Made by a program: the position numbers and the translations under genes. A DNA stretch of 46,766 nucleotides from Treponema sp. (GTDB lineage: Bacteria > Spirochaetota > Spirochaetia > Treponematales > Treponemataceae). Below the pieces are notes generated by a model. That model did no database searches and was not told the origin of the DNA. It worked only from the letters and a program-made list of their open reading frames with translations. This document shows positions 18,746-28,473 of this stretch, in pieces (positions within the stretch are counted from its first letter, which is position 1; each line of letters opens with the position of its first letter). The DNA is taken from assembly GCA_024695625.1 (NCBI GenBank), contig JAILHV010000002.1, forward strand, positions 1-46,766, written 5' to 3'.

Positions 18746-21700
18746 ATGAAAAAACTCGTGGTATTTGCAGCGGCGGCTTTTGCCTTTTGCATGCAGCTGG
18801 CGTCTCAGTCGTCATTTTTTGACAATTATGTTTACCAGCAGTGGACTTCCTTTGGAGGCCTTACTGGAACGACGGCTACTGATATTGCGCAAACCAACGA
18901 CGGCTTTATTAATATAGGTACATACGAAGGTCTTGTCCGCTTTGACGGAGTGGCTTTTTCCACTATGAGGCGCAGCAAGGACAATGGTCTTACTTTTGCT
19001 TCCGTACGCGTTGTTGTGGAGGATAGTTCAGGAAACCTTTGGATAGGCTCCAACGACGAAGGTGTGCAGCTTTTGCAGCCGGATTTGAATATGACCTTTA
19101 CCACCCAGAACGGTCTTCCCAACAATTCAATCCGGGCGATTGTGGAGGACAAAGACAAGAACGTGTGGGTTGGAACTGCCGGTGGGGTTGTCTACATGTC
19201 CAAGAGCCGCCACCTCTTTAACCCCCAGTTTGAGGCGGGTACGGTTTCCAAGGGCGTTATTTCCACCCAGCTTATTTGCGACAGGGACGGTCGTGTTTGG
19301 CTTACTACGGAGAACGACAAGGGGCTTTTTGTTTTTAAGGACGGCCTTTTCCGTACAATTCCTTCCATGGATAAATTTGGCGACTATGCGGTTACGGATG
19401 TTTGCCAGGACAAGGACGGTAACTTTTGGGTTGGCACGGACAATTCCGGTCTCGTAAAGATTGTCGGAGAAGAGGCCATTGCCGTCCACACAGGCACAAT
19501 TCTGGACAGCATCCCGGTTACTGCTATTTTTCAGGCCCAGGACGGAAATATTTGGTTTGGCACAGAATCAGGTCTTGTGGTCTACAGCGAGGGAAAATTC
19601 CATGTCTGTGACAAGGCAGAAATTCAGAATGCTAAGATAAACAGAATTATCTCTGACCGCGAAGGCAACATCTGGATTGCCACTGACAGAAACGGTGTTG
19701 GCAAAATGACCCGCAGCCGCTTTAAGATGTTCCGCACAGGAGAAACTTCCAATGCCATAGCAGAAGGCAAAGACGGCAGGGTTTGGGTTGGAACAGATTC
19801 CGGTTTGTTCTGCTACGTAGACGGTAAGCAGGAGACCAATGCCCTTACCAAATACACCAAGGACATAAGAATCCGCCACGTTGCCACTGCACAAAACGGT
19901 GACATACTGGTAAGCTGCTACAGAAAGCCCGGACAGTTACGCTACAATCAGGCAAGCGGAAAGATTACCTCTTGGAGCACGGACGAAGGTCTTGCCGGCA
20001 ACAAGGTTAGGGTTGCAATAGAAGGTTCCAAGGGAGAGCTTTATGTTGGTACAACCACCGGCCTTAGCATAATCCACAAGGACGGTAGCATAAAGAATTT
20101 TAAGCAGCTGGACGGTCTTGAAAACGAGTACGTAATGTGCCTCTACCGCGACCCCAACGACGTTGTCTGGATTGGCACGGACGGCGGCGGTGTCTACCTT
20201 ATGCGGGACGAAACACTTTTTGGCTGGATAACGACAAACAACGGCCTTGCGGGTAACGTTGTATTTAAGATTTCGCAGGATAATATGGGCGCATACTGGA
20301 TTTGCTCTGGAAGCGGCATAACCAGGTGCCCCGACTACGACAGCTCAAAGGATGTCCTTCCCGAAAAATTCGAAGTGATTAGGGCAGAGCAGGGGCTTGG
20401 CACGGATTCAGTCTTCCAGCTTTTACAAGACAGGGCTGGCAATGTTTGGATGACGAGCAACTACGGCATTTCTTCCGTTTCCAGCGGAAAGCTTAGCGAA
20501 GTTGCCAAAGGCGTTAGCGACGTGATTGTTCCCAAATACTACAGCAAGAGCGACGGCCTTGATTCCGACGGTCCAACTTCCACCGCAGTAAGCATTTGCG
20601 ACAGGGACGGAAGACTCTGGTTCCCAATGGTGGATGGCGTTGCTGTTTACAATCCGGTAAAGGTTCGCGGCAGCCAGATAAAGCCCCTTGTCTGCATAGA
20701 AAACCTAAGGGTAGACACCGTTGAATACAAGGACTTTGACAATGTCATTGAGTTTAAGCCCGGCACAAAGCGCGTGGACATAAAATACACAGGCCTTAGC
20801 TTTGACGCACCAGAGCGCATCCTGTTCACCCATCAGCTTACAGGTTTTGACGATGATTTTTCCACCCCAAACACGGAGAGGTCAGTTTCCTACACCAACC
20901 TAAAGCCCGGCCGCTACACATTCATGGTTTCTGCAATAAACGGAGACGGAATCATGTCCGACAAGGCAGAGACCATGCTCTTTTTGCAAAAACCCTACAT
21001 CTGGCAAACGGAATGGTTCTGGATTGTCTGCACAGTTTTGTTCCTTGCGGCTGTCATTACAATTTTCTACCTAAAAGAAAGGGCAGTAACCCTGGAGAAC
21101 ATAAGGCTTGAAGGCCTTGTTAAAGAACGCACAAAAGAGCTTGCCGTGGAAAAGGAAAAGTCAGACCAGCTTCTGCACGCAATCCTTCCCGACAAGATTG
21201 CAAAGGAACTCAAGGACAGCGTCCGCGCCATAGGTGAAAGCTTTGCAGACGTTACCATGCTTTTTTCCGACATAGTAAGCTTTACCAAGACTTCCAGCGA
21301 GCACACCGCCGCAGAAATTGTATACGCACTGAACGACCTCTTTAGCCGCTTCGATGAAAGGGCTAAGCGCATGGGGGTAGAAAAAATAAAGACCATCGGA
21401 GACGCATACATGGCTGGCTGCGGACTTCCTTCACTTAACGAAGACCACGCACGTATAATGGTAGAATTTGCCAAGGGCATGTACCAAGACCTCAGGGACT
21501 ACAACGCTAGCGCAAAGATAAAGTTCAACATAAGGATAGGCCTTAACCGTGGGCCTGTTAGCGCAGGTGTCATTGGCAAGACCAAATTCATCTACGACGT
21601 GTGGGGCAACACCGTCAACGTTGCAAGCCGCATGGAGTCTGCCTGTTCCCCTGGAGGAATAAGGGTTTCCGCCGCGGTATACGAAAGGCTCAAGGACACG

Positions 21701-21790
21701 GACATAAAATTCTCAGGTCCAATCGAATGCGACATAAAGGGCAAGGGGCTTATGACCACCTACGACGTTATTATGGGAGAAGACGAATGA
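18746..21790 (+). CDS. Two-component-regulator-propeller/Y_Y_Y sensor fused to class III adenylate cyclase
   Basis: Many propeller repeats (DGRVWVGTDSGLF, GNIWIATDRNGV), Y_Y_Y-like LTGFDDDFS...YTNLKPGRYTF, one TM, cyclase TMLFSDIVSFTKTSS, KTIGDAYMAGCG, IGLNRGPVSAGVIG. Confidence 0.9.
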   Translation: MKKLVVFAAAAFAFCMQLASQSSFFDNYVYQQWTSFGGLTGTTATDIAQTNDGFINIGTYEGLVRFDGVAFSTMRRSKDNGLTFASVRVVVEDSSGNLWIGSNDEGVQLLQPDLNMTFTTQNGLPNNSIRAIVEDKDKNVWVGTAGGVVYMSKSRHLFNPQFEAGTVSKGVISTQLICDRDGRVWLTTENDKGLFVFKDGLFRTIPSMDKFGDYAVTDVCQDKDGNFWVGTDNSGLVKIVGEEAIAVHTGTILDSIPVTAIFQAQDGNIWFGTESGLVVYSEGKFHVCDKAEIQNAKINRIISDREGNIWIATDRNGVGKMTRSRFKMFRTGETSNAIAEGKDGRVWVGTDSGLFCYVDGKQETNALTKYTKDIRIRHVATAQNGDILVSCYRKPGQLRYNQASGKITSWSTDEGLAGNKVRVAIEGSKGELYVGTTTGLSIIHKDGSIKNFKQLDGLENEYVMCLYRDPNDVVWIGTDGGGVYLMRDETLFGWITTNNGLAGNVVFKISQDNMGAYWICSGSGITRCPDYDSSKDVLPEKFEVIRAEQGLGTDSVFQLLQDRAGNVWMTSNYGISSVSSGKLSEVAKGVSDVIVPKYYSKSDGLDSDGPTSTAVSICDRDGRLWFPMVDGVAVYNPVKVRGSQIKPLVCIENLRVDTVEYKDFDNVIEFKPGTKRVDIKYTGLSFDAPERILFTHQLTGFDDDFSTPNTERSVSYTNLKPGRYTFMVSAINGDGIMSDKAETMLFLQKPYIWQTEWFWIVCTVLFLAAVITIFYLKERAVTLENIRLEGLVKERTKELAVEKEKSDQLLHAILPDKIAKELKDSVRAIGESFADVTMLFSDIVSFTKTSSEHTAAEIVYALNDLFSRFDERAKRMGVEKIKTIGDAYMAGCGLPSLNEDHARIMVEFAKGMYQDLRDYNASAKIKFNIRIGLNRGPVSAGVIGKTKFIYDVWGNTVNVASRMESACSPGGIRVSAAVYERLKDTDIKFSGPIECDIKGKGLMTTYDVIMGEDE

Positions 21791-22977
21791 AAACTAAGAT
21801 AGTTGCCGTTGGCGCTCTTTTTGCGCTGCTTCTTTCCGGCTGCAAGAAGGTGGAAGAAAAACCCACAGTAAAAGTTGGCCTGCTCTATTCGCTTACCGGT
21901 GCAATGGCCCAGAGCGAGATCCCTGTTTGCGACATTGAGCGCATGGCCATAGACGAAATAAATTCATCGGGCGGAGTTCTTGGCCACACAATAGAAGTGG
22001 TTCAGCTGGACGGAGAAAGCAAGCCCCAGCGCTTTGCAGAACTGGCGCGCAAAATGCTAACGGAAGACAAGGTTGCCACCATATTCGGCTGCTGGACATC
22101 TGCATCCCGCAAGGAAGTAAAAGCCGTTGTGGAAGAAGAGGACATCTTTGGCCTGCTCTGGTATCCGCTCCAGTACGAAGGCCTAGAAGCAAGCCCCAAC
22201 ATCATGTACATGGGTGCCGCTCCAAACCAGCAGGTTATTCCAGCCGTAGACTACTGCCAAAGGAATTTTGGCAAAAGGGTTTTCCTCATCGGCTCCGACT
22301 ACATATTCCCCAGAACCACAGGCGAAATGGTAAAAGCCTACCTTTCCCACATAAAAGGCAAGTGCGTGGGCGAACGCTACGTAGACATGGAATGCGAGGA
22401 CTTTAGCGACGTTATAAAACAGATAAAGGCATCCAAACCCAGCGTAATATTGAACACACTCAACGGAAGCTCAAACAAAGCCTTCTTTGCCCAACTAAAA
22501 GAAGCCGGCATTGGCGCAAACAAAATCCCCGTAATGAGTTTCTCCGTCTCAGAAAGCGAAGTTAGCTACATAGGCGCAGACTTGCTCGAAGGGCATTACG
22601 TTTCCTGGAGCTACCTGCAAACAATATCATCCTTCCACAACCACCTTTTTGTCTCCCGCTTCAAAAAACGCTTTGGCCAAGACAGGGTAATCGGAGACCC
22701 CATGGAAGCTGCCTACATATCGGTCTATTTGTGGGCGGCTGCATGTGAAAAGGCTGGAACCTTTAACGTAGAAGACGTGCGCATGGCAGCAAAGGGACTT
22801 TCTTTTGACGCACCGGAGGGCACTGTTACAATAGACGGAGAAAACCAGCACCTTAAAAAACAGGTCCGCGTTGGCCGGGTAAACGCAAAGGGGCTCATAG
22901 ACGAAGTCTGGCGCGGCGACAACCTTGTAAAACCAGACCCCTATCTTAGCACCTACATCTGGGCAAAGGGACTTTAG
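21787..22977 (+). CDS. UrtA-like (urea/short-chain amide) substrate-binding lipoprotein
   Basis: Lipobox LLLSGC; KVGLLYSLTGAMAQSE, ATIFGCWTSASRKEVKAVVE, LLWYPLQYEGLEASPNIMYMGAAPNQQ; ATGA overlap with the cyclase stop. Confidence 0.85.
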   Translation: MKTKIVAVGALFALLLSGCKKVEEKPTVKVGLLYSLTGAMAQSEIPVCDIERMAIDEINSSGGVLGHTIEVVQLDGESKPQRFAELARKMLTEDKVATIFGCWTSASRKEVKAVVEEEDIFGLLWYPLQYEGLEASPNIMYMGAAPNQQVIPAVDYCQRNFGKRVFLIGSDYIFPRTTGEMVKAYLSHIKGKCVGERYVDMECEDFSDVIKQIKASKPSVILNTLNGSSNKAFFAQLKEAGIGANKIPVMSFSVSESEVSYIGADLLEGHYVSWSYLQTISSFHNHLFVSRFKKRFGQDRVIGDPMEAAYISVYLWAAACEKAGTFNVEDVRMAAKGLSFDAPEGTVTIDGENQHLKKQVRVGRVNAKGLIDEVWRGDNLVKPDPYLSTYIWAKGL

Positions 22978-23044
22978 TTTTTTAATATTCTTCTTGCGGC
23001 GCTTTTTTATGCAGAACATTCGCGTCTTCAAAGAACATCTTGCC

Positions 23045-23630
23045 ATTTTTCATTGCAAACCGATAGCACCCGGTTCCTGAGGCTCTCGAAGGACCGCTAA
23101 AACCAGCCGCCACTTTCCCGTCATCAAAAATGGCAAGGAGGCCATTTTTAAGGGGCTTTCCGGGGTTCCGGCCTTCGCCTCCATTGCCTGCGGCAACCCG
23201 CCTGCGGCGGGCCCCTCCAATCCCTGCCGTGCTTCAATATGCAACCTACCCTCATCCCCAGTAAAGAAAACCGTCGCCGAATTCCGGTCCCTGAGGCTCT
23301 CGAAGGGCCGTGTAAAATTGCCCCCCCACTCATACATGGCTTAGTATTGCTTGGCAGAAAGAATACCGTTCCCTGAGCCTGCCTTAAAAAAAATCCCTCC
23401 ATGGATTTTTTTAAGGAACGTAGATTCGCTCCGCAAATCTACGAGTTGCTAACTCGCCATCCATGGCTTGGCATTGCTTGGCAAGTAAAAAAAAACGTTC
23501 CCAGAGCTTGTCGAAGGGAACCTTACAAAAAAAAAGCATTCTTTAAACATCAAACTTCGGACTCTGAGCTGGTTTTCCCCCTCCAAGACCGGGGTCCAAG
23601 GGAACTCCCTTGAAAAATCAGAAAAATAAG
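23045..23630. repeat. Composite intergenic repeat cluster
   Basis: Contains AAAATGGC-aagga-GGCCATTTTT, CTTAAAAAAAATCC-ctccat-GGATTTTTTTAAG, CGTAGATTcGC-tcc-GCaAATCTACG, and an inverted copy of the 3105 element. Confidence 0.8.
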
Positions 23631-23688
23631 AAAACATTTGAAGTTTTTATCTTTTGATGTTAAACTTTCACTTATAGGAGTTTACTCA

Positions 23689-24780
23689 ATGTCCAAGTTA
23701 AAAGAATATGAATGTCCCGCTTGCGGCGGCATGATGGAATTTAACGTAGCAACCCAAAAACTTAGGTGCCCCTACTGTGCCACGGAAATAGCAGCTGACG
23801 CACTCGAAACAGAAGAAGACGGAAGCAGTGCGGAAGGCGGGGGTTCTGCCCAAGACTCTTCTGCAGCATATTCCGGCAATTATACACAGGAAGAACTTGA
23901 GCATCTTAGGGTGTATTCCTGCAATTCATGCGGAGCAGAAATCGTTGCGGATGAAAATACAGCCGCAAGCAAATGCCCCTACTGCGGAAACAACGTCGTA
24001 ATGACCGGCCAGTTTTCCGGCGGAAAAAAGCCCGACGGTGTAATTCCCTTTAAGATTACAAAAGAACAGGCCCAGAATATCTACAAGGAACACATAAAGA
24101 CCCGCTGGCTTGCCCCAAAAATCTTTAAGGACAACAGAAAGATAGACGAGATAAAGGGCGTATACGTCCCCTTCTACCTTGTAAGCGGAACTGCCTATTC
24201 CCATGTCCAGGGTAAGGGTTACCGCAACGGCCGCAGCTGGTCAGACTCCCAATACAATTATACGGAAACCCAGGAATACGACCTGGACCGCGACATAAAC
24301 CTGCCCATAAAAGACCTTCCTTCAATCTGCACGGACAAGGCCAACAGCGTCCTTATGGAATCCATAGAACCCTTTGACGCGAATGGACTAAAGCCCTACG
24401 CAGGAGGCTTCCTGGCAGGATTCTCTGCAGAAAAATACAAGGAAAGCTATGTCCAGCAGTGCCTCAAGCAAGCAGAAGAGCGCATGGCAACTTCTGCCTA
24501 TGAGTCGGTTGTTTCTTCAATCAACGAATATTCTTCAAAGAACATTACAAGCCATTCGGAAAAGATAAACGGCCTTAGCCACAAGTACTGCCTGCTGCCG
24601 GTCTGGTTTTTTACAGAACGCTATGCAGACAAGGCCTGGAACGTCGTTATAAACGGCCAAACAGGAAAGGTTGCCGGTATCCTTCCCGAAGACAAAAAGA
24701 AATTCATTCTTTCTGTTCTTATAAAGGCTGTGATAATCGGTGCGGTTGCCTATGCCGTAAAATTCTTTCTTAAATTCTAG
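23689..24780 (+). CDS. Zinc-ribbon membrane protein
   Basis: YECPACGGMMEFNVATQKLRCPYCATEI; second ribbon CNSCGAEI...CPYCGNNVV; C-terminal TM. ATG 23689 preferred. Confidence 0.75.
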   Translation: MSKLKEYECPACGGMMEFNVATQKLRCPYCATEIAADALETEEDGSSAEGGGSAQDSSAAYSGNYTQEELEHLRVYSCNSCGAEIVADENTAASKCPYCGNNVVMTGQFSGGKKPDGVIPFKITKEQAQNIYKEHIKTRWLAPKIFKDNRKIDEIKGVYVPFYLVSGTAYSHVQGKGYRNGRSWSDSQYNYTETQEYDLDRDINLPIKDLPSICTDKANSVLMESIEPFDANGLKPYAGGFLAGFSAEKYKESYVQQCLKQAEERMATSAYESVVSSINEYSSKNITSHSEKINGLSHKYCLLPVWFFTERYADKAWNVVINGQTGKVAGILPEDKKKFILSVLIKAVIIGAVAYAVKFFLKF

Positions 24781-24809
24781 CATAAGATGCTATACCGGAG
24801 AATTCAATT

Positions 24810-25709
24810 ATGAAGAAATTTTTTAACATACTTTGCGTATTGTTTTTTGCCTCCTTTGCCCTGCTGCCTCTTTCTGCACAGTCGGAAGATGGCGGCATAG
24901 TTGAAGTGACGCAGAATGAAGGAACTGGCAACGGCTCTGGCGGCATGGCTTCTTCAAAGGCCCTTGTCGTGGACGATGCAGGGCTTCTTTCGCCATCTCA
25001 GGCCGAAGCTTTGCAGCAGAAACTTGCCTCTGTAAGCACCCGCTACAATTGCGATGTAGTTTTGGTAACAAAGGCGGACATTGCAGGTACAAACGTTACG
25101 GCCTATGCAGACGACTATTTTGACAACAATTCCTACGGCCAGGGTTCTGAGAATGAAGGAATCCTCTTTCTCATTACAATGGCTGAACGCGAATGGGCCA
25201 TTTCCACCAGCGGCCATGACACGATTACGATTTTTTCTGACTGGCGGCAGGAGCAGATAAGCGGAAAAATGCTTCCCTTCCTAAAGTCCGGCGACTATGC
25301 AGGCGCATTCAATGCCTATGCCCAGAGCTGCGAATACTATCTCTCTCGGGGAGTCCCTTCCGACGAGACTCTTACAAATGAAGAAAACGGCTATGCAGAC
25401 GAAAGCGAAGAAAAAGGCCCTTTGGATCCTGTCTGGGGCTTCATTTCAGGTCTTATTGGCTTGATTTCTTCATGGCTTGGAACTTCGGCCAAGAGAAGCA
25501 AATACCGCACTGTCTTTGAAAAGACAACTGCATCAGGCTACGAGCGTCTTGCAGCTTCCTCCGGCAACAATGCTGACCGCTTCGTCCGTACCTTTACCAC
25601 AAGAACAGCCCGGCCAACAGAACGTACAGTCTCAAGCGGCTATTCCCACTCATCTACCCACACAAGCTCATCCGGCCACACCCACGGCGGCAGCCACGGC
25701 TCCTTCTAA
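24810..25709 (+). CDS. TPM-domain secreted protein
   Basis: Signal peptide; VVDDAGLLSPSQAEALQQKLASVSTRYNCDVVLVTKADI...GSENEGILFLITMAEREWAIST; Ser/His/Gly-rich tail. Confidence 0.85.
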   Translation: MKKFFNILCVLFFASFALLPLSAQSEDGGIVEVTQNEGTGNGSGGMASSKALVVDDAGLLSPSQAEALQQKLASVSTRYNCDVVLVTKADIAGTNVTAYADDYFDNNSYGQGSENEGILFLITMAEREWAISTSGHDTITIFSDWRQEQISGKMLPFLKSGDYAGAFNAYAQSCEYYLSRGVPSDETLTNEENGYADESEEKGPLDPVWGFISGLIGLISSWLGTSAKRSKYRTVFEKTTASGYERLAASSGNNADRFVRTFTTRTARPTERTVSSGYSHSSTHTSSSGHTHGGSHGSF

Positions 25710-25781
25710 AACAATTATTTATCACCCCGTCTTCCCCGCAACAACCCCAAAGCTGCCGGGAAGATTTTTGGGGTAAAATAT

Positions 25782-25809
25782 GTTATGTGGACGCCCGCAC
25801 TGGGGTGCG
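25782..25809 (+). other. Cassette island 2 left junction: lone core half-site plus leader hairpin
   Basis: GTTATGTGGACGCCCGCACTGGGGTGCG; no attC left half upstream. Confidence 0.7.
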
Positions 25810-25819
25810 AGGTTAAGAA

Positions 25820-26782
25820 ATGAATAAAAAAAGTATTATAAAAATTATTTTTCTTTTTCTCTCTATTAATGCTTATTGCCTTTCTCCTGAAGAGGAATAC
25901 GATTTTCTAATAAAAGATTTGTATAATTATTCAACCTACGCTTATAAAAGAACATTTGATTTTGATGCAGATAAAACCGACGGAATAATAAATCTCTCAC
26001 AAGGTAATGTTCAAGCGACAAATAATTATTTGGATATTGCCATTCAAGGAGATGGATATTTTAAAGTAAAAGATGAAAAGGGTAATGTATATTATACAAG
26101 ATATGGAAAACTTGGGTATGACAGTGAATACTGTTCTCTGTATGTTTTAGTTGACAAAAGAAAATTTTTTCTGGATTTAAAACCACTTCCTAAGTATGTT
26201 TTTGTGTTTGACCAAATTCGAATTCTCAGGGATGGAAGTGTTGAATGTATAATTCCAGAAGAAAAAAACAGTGAAAATTCTGGCAAAATAAAAAGCTTGA
26301 GCATGTCCGAAACCTTTAAATCAAAAAACAGATTAAGGGGAAAAATAGCAATCGCTGATGAGAAGTTAGAAGAAGCAATAGAAAAGCAAAAAAAAGAAGA
26401 AAAAAAGAAGGTTAAGGAGATTATAGATAAAATAGTTTTATATGACATTAGGGAAACTGACATAGATTTTTATGATGGGTATCTTATAAAAACAAAAGCT
26501 TCTCCTGAAGTAATTAACGATACTCATTTTATAATGGGTGCATTGGAAATGAGCAATGTCCTTATTGATAAAGTTTTGATAAGAATGTTATTCATAATTG
26601 AAAAATTGGATGACAGTAAAATAAAACAAAAGGAAGTAAAAAAATATTTAATACAAAAAATGCTTGACCCTGATTTTATTCGAGTAAAATTATTTGGATA
26701 TTTTTATGAAGAACATCCAAATCTGGATGATATCAGTGGATTAAAAAAGTATGTACATTTTCTTGAACGTACTTATGAATAA
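25820..26782 (+). CDS. Cassette gene: secreted FlgG/FlgF-like (flagellar hook/rod family) domain protein
   Basis: Signal peptide; STYAYKRTFDFD...GNVQATNNYLDIAIQGDGYFKVKDEKGNVYYTRYGKLGYD matches the FlgE/F/G conserved pattern (TGNxLDlAIxGdGfFxV...YTRdGxF). Confidence 0.75.
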   Translation: MNKKSIIKIIFLFLSINAYCLSPEEEYDFLIKDLYNYSTYAYKRTFDFDADKTDGIINLSQGNVQATNNYLDIAIQGDGYFKVKDEKGNVYYTRYGKLGYDSEYCSLYVLVDKRKFFLDLKPLPKYVFVFDQIRILRDGSVECIIPEEKNSENSGKIKSLSMSETFKSKNRLRGKIAIADEKLEEAIEKQKKEEKKKVKEIIDKIVLYDIRETDIDFYDGYLIKTKASPEVINDTHFIMGALEMSNVLIDKVLIRMLFIIEKLDDSKIKQKEVKKYLIQKMLDPDFIRVKLFGYFYEEHPNLDDISGLKKYVHFLERTYE

Positions 26783-26784
26783 AC

Positions 26785-26848
26785 ACATAACAAAGTTTCA
26801 AAGCCGATAGCGGGTCAAGCCAGTTTGCGGTTAAAACAGTTGCTATGT
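26785..26848 (+). other. attC-like recombination site
   Basis: ACATAAC (26785-26791)...GCTATGT (26842-26848), with GTTTCAAAGCCG and GCGGTTAAAAC boxes; 64 bp. Confidence 0.82.
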
Positions 26849-26885
26849 AGATGCCCGCACTGGGGCTGTGGATGGAGAAATAATT

Positions 26886-27651
26886 ATGTCAGCACGAAAT
26901 AGAATAAAATATTTTTCTTTTTTTATTTTTATATTGTCGCTAAAAGCTGCTTGCGTAGAAACACCTTCCATAAATACGGATGGGGATTTTGAATTCTCAA
27001 AAAAAGAAAAAACAGCCATAGAGCGTGGAAATCAAATCATAGAGGCACTTGGAAATTATTACGCAGATAATGGATATTATCCAAATAAACTGGAAGAGTT
27101 GCGACCAAAATATATAAAGAGGATTCCAAAAACCGGTTTATGGGATCTTTTTAGTTTCAGTGTTCCATTCCAATATTATCCTGAGCCGATGAAATGCCGT
27201 GAAGGATGTTTTTCTATAAGGTTCCTTAATTATGATGATAAAAAAAATTATTATTATTACTCAATTTCCGATTCATTTGAAAAGGATAAATTCATTAATA
27301 AGATAGATGACCCGGATCTTGCGGTTCTGGACAAAGTGACTTTTGAAGATATAAAAATTCTTGCAAGCGCAGTCAAAAAGTATTACTCTGATAAAAAAAA
27401 TATTTCCAGACAAATTAGAAGATTTAATTCCAGATTATTTAGCAGCAATTCCTATTCCACTGACAGTTCGGTATACTTGTAAATCTGATGATGACATTTG
27501 GAATGATTATGTTTCATACAGTTGCCAACAGCCTCTAAGTGACGATGAGTCAGAATTTCCTCAATATTATCGTATTCGGTTTAGATACAATTTTGATGAG
27601 GAATATAGATATAGTTCATCTGATAACGAGTGGGTATATTTTCCTCATTAG
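26886..27651 (+). pseudogene. Cassette gene: duplicated-domain exported protein interrupted by a frameshift at an A8 run
   Basis: Frame 1 ORF to 27482 and the ORF ending 27651 join across A8 (27393-27400). With A7 the frame reads YYSDKKIFPDKLEDLIPDYLAAIP, paralogous to the first half YYADNGYYPNKLEELRPKYIKRIP. Confidence 0.75.
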
Positions 27652-27687
27652 TCGTTTTGAATTTATTAGAAAAGAAGAAGAAAGAAA

Positions 27688-28383
27688 ATGGTATCAACAG
27701 CAGATAGAGAATATAAAGAAACAAAAAAGATTATACTCAAGAAGAAGAATCTTAATCCAAGGTTTCAGAAGTTAAAAGATTATATTTCAAAAGAATTTCT
27801 TGTGGATGTGGCAAATATCTGTGTGGATGTTTGCAAAACTTATAAGAGAAAAGACAATAGAATTCAGATTATCCTAAAAACAAATAAGGATTGTGAAAAA
27901 TTTATAAATCATCAATACAAGAATGGTGTCTTGAATTTTTTTGATACGGAAAATAATAAAAAGATTTACGACGAAATTATGACAAATCATAAGGATATAA
28001 TAAAGTTTCCCGATTTAAAAACTTTTATTGTATATTCCTCTTTTGAACAGCTTGCAGTAGAAGAATTATACAATAGTATTCCCAGCAAAGTCATAAAGGA
28101 ATTAAAAAAGGAATGTGGTGAAGAAATTTGGGAGGTTAAGAATTTTCTTTCATTAATTTGCATAATGTGCTATAAAAATAATCAGATAAACTTGTGTAAA
28201 GATAAATATAAGTCAAAAATACAAAAAACTATATATCAGGAATTAAAGAAAAATGATTTCTATGATTTTATAACAGACTATAATCAGATAAACATTAAGT
28301 TTGATTCAAAAGAGAATTTTGATGCTAATTACGAAGGAAGTTTTTTGCTATATAAGCTGAATTGCTGTGTGGACTTCCTCTGA
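27688..28383 (+). CDS. Hypothetical protein
   Basis: 231 aa AT-rich ORF; no recognised family. Confidence 0.55.
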   Translation: MVSTADREYKETKKIILKKKNLNPRFQKLKDYISKEFLVDVANICVDVCKTYKRKDNRIQIILKTNKDCEKFINHQYKNGVLNFFDTENNKKIYDEIMTNHKDIIKFPDLKTFIVYSSFEQLAVEELYNSIPSKVIKELKKECGEEIWEVKNFLSLICIMCYKNNQINLCKDKYKSKIQKTIYQELKKNDFYDFITDYNQINIKFDSKENFDANYEGSFLLYKLNCCVDFL

Positions 28384-28473
28384 GTGATAAAATAAAAAGG
28401 GGAGTAGAAAATGACTTGTTATTAGAGAATTGAAGTCTTGACAAAAGATTATAAATAAAAATGATTAAAGAAT

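Noticed and set aside
21601-21786. Extended start of the UrtA-like ORF
   Set aside because: Overlaps the cyclase coding end in another frame; lipobox signal peptide starts at ATG 21787.
25745-25773. CCCCAAA...TTTGGGG hairpin as attC left half for island 2
   Set aside because: Lacks core and L-box sequences; more likely a terminator-type hairpin of the TPM gene.
27393-27400. Programmed ribosomal frameshift at the A8 run
   Set aside because: No downstream stimulatory structure or upstream SD evident; slippage or a simple indel is more likely, so reported only as possible slippage.
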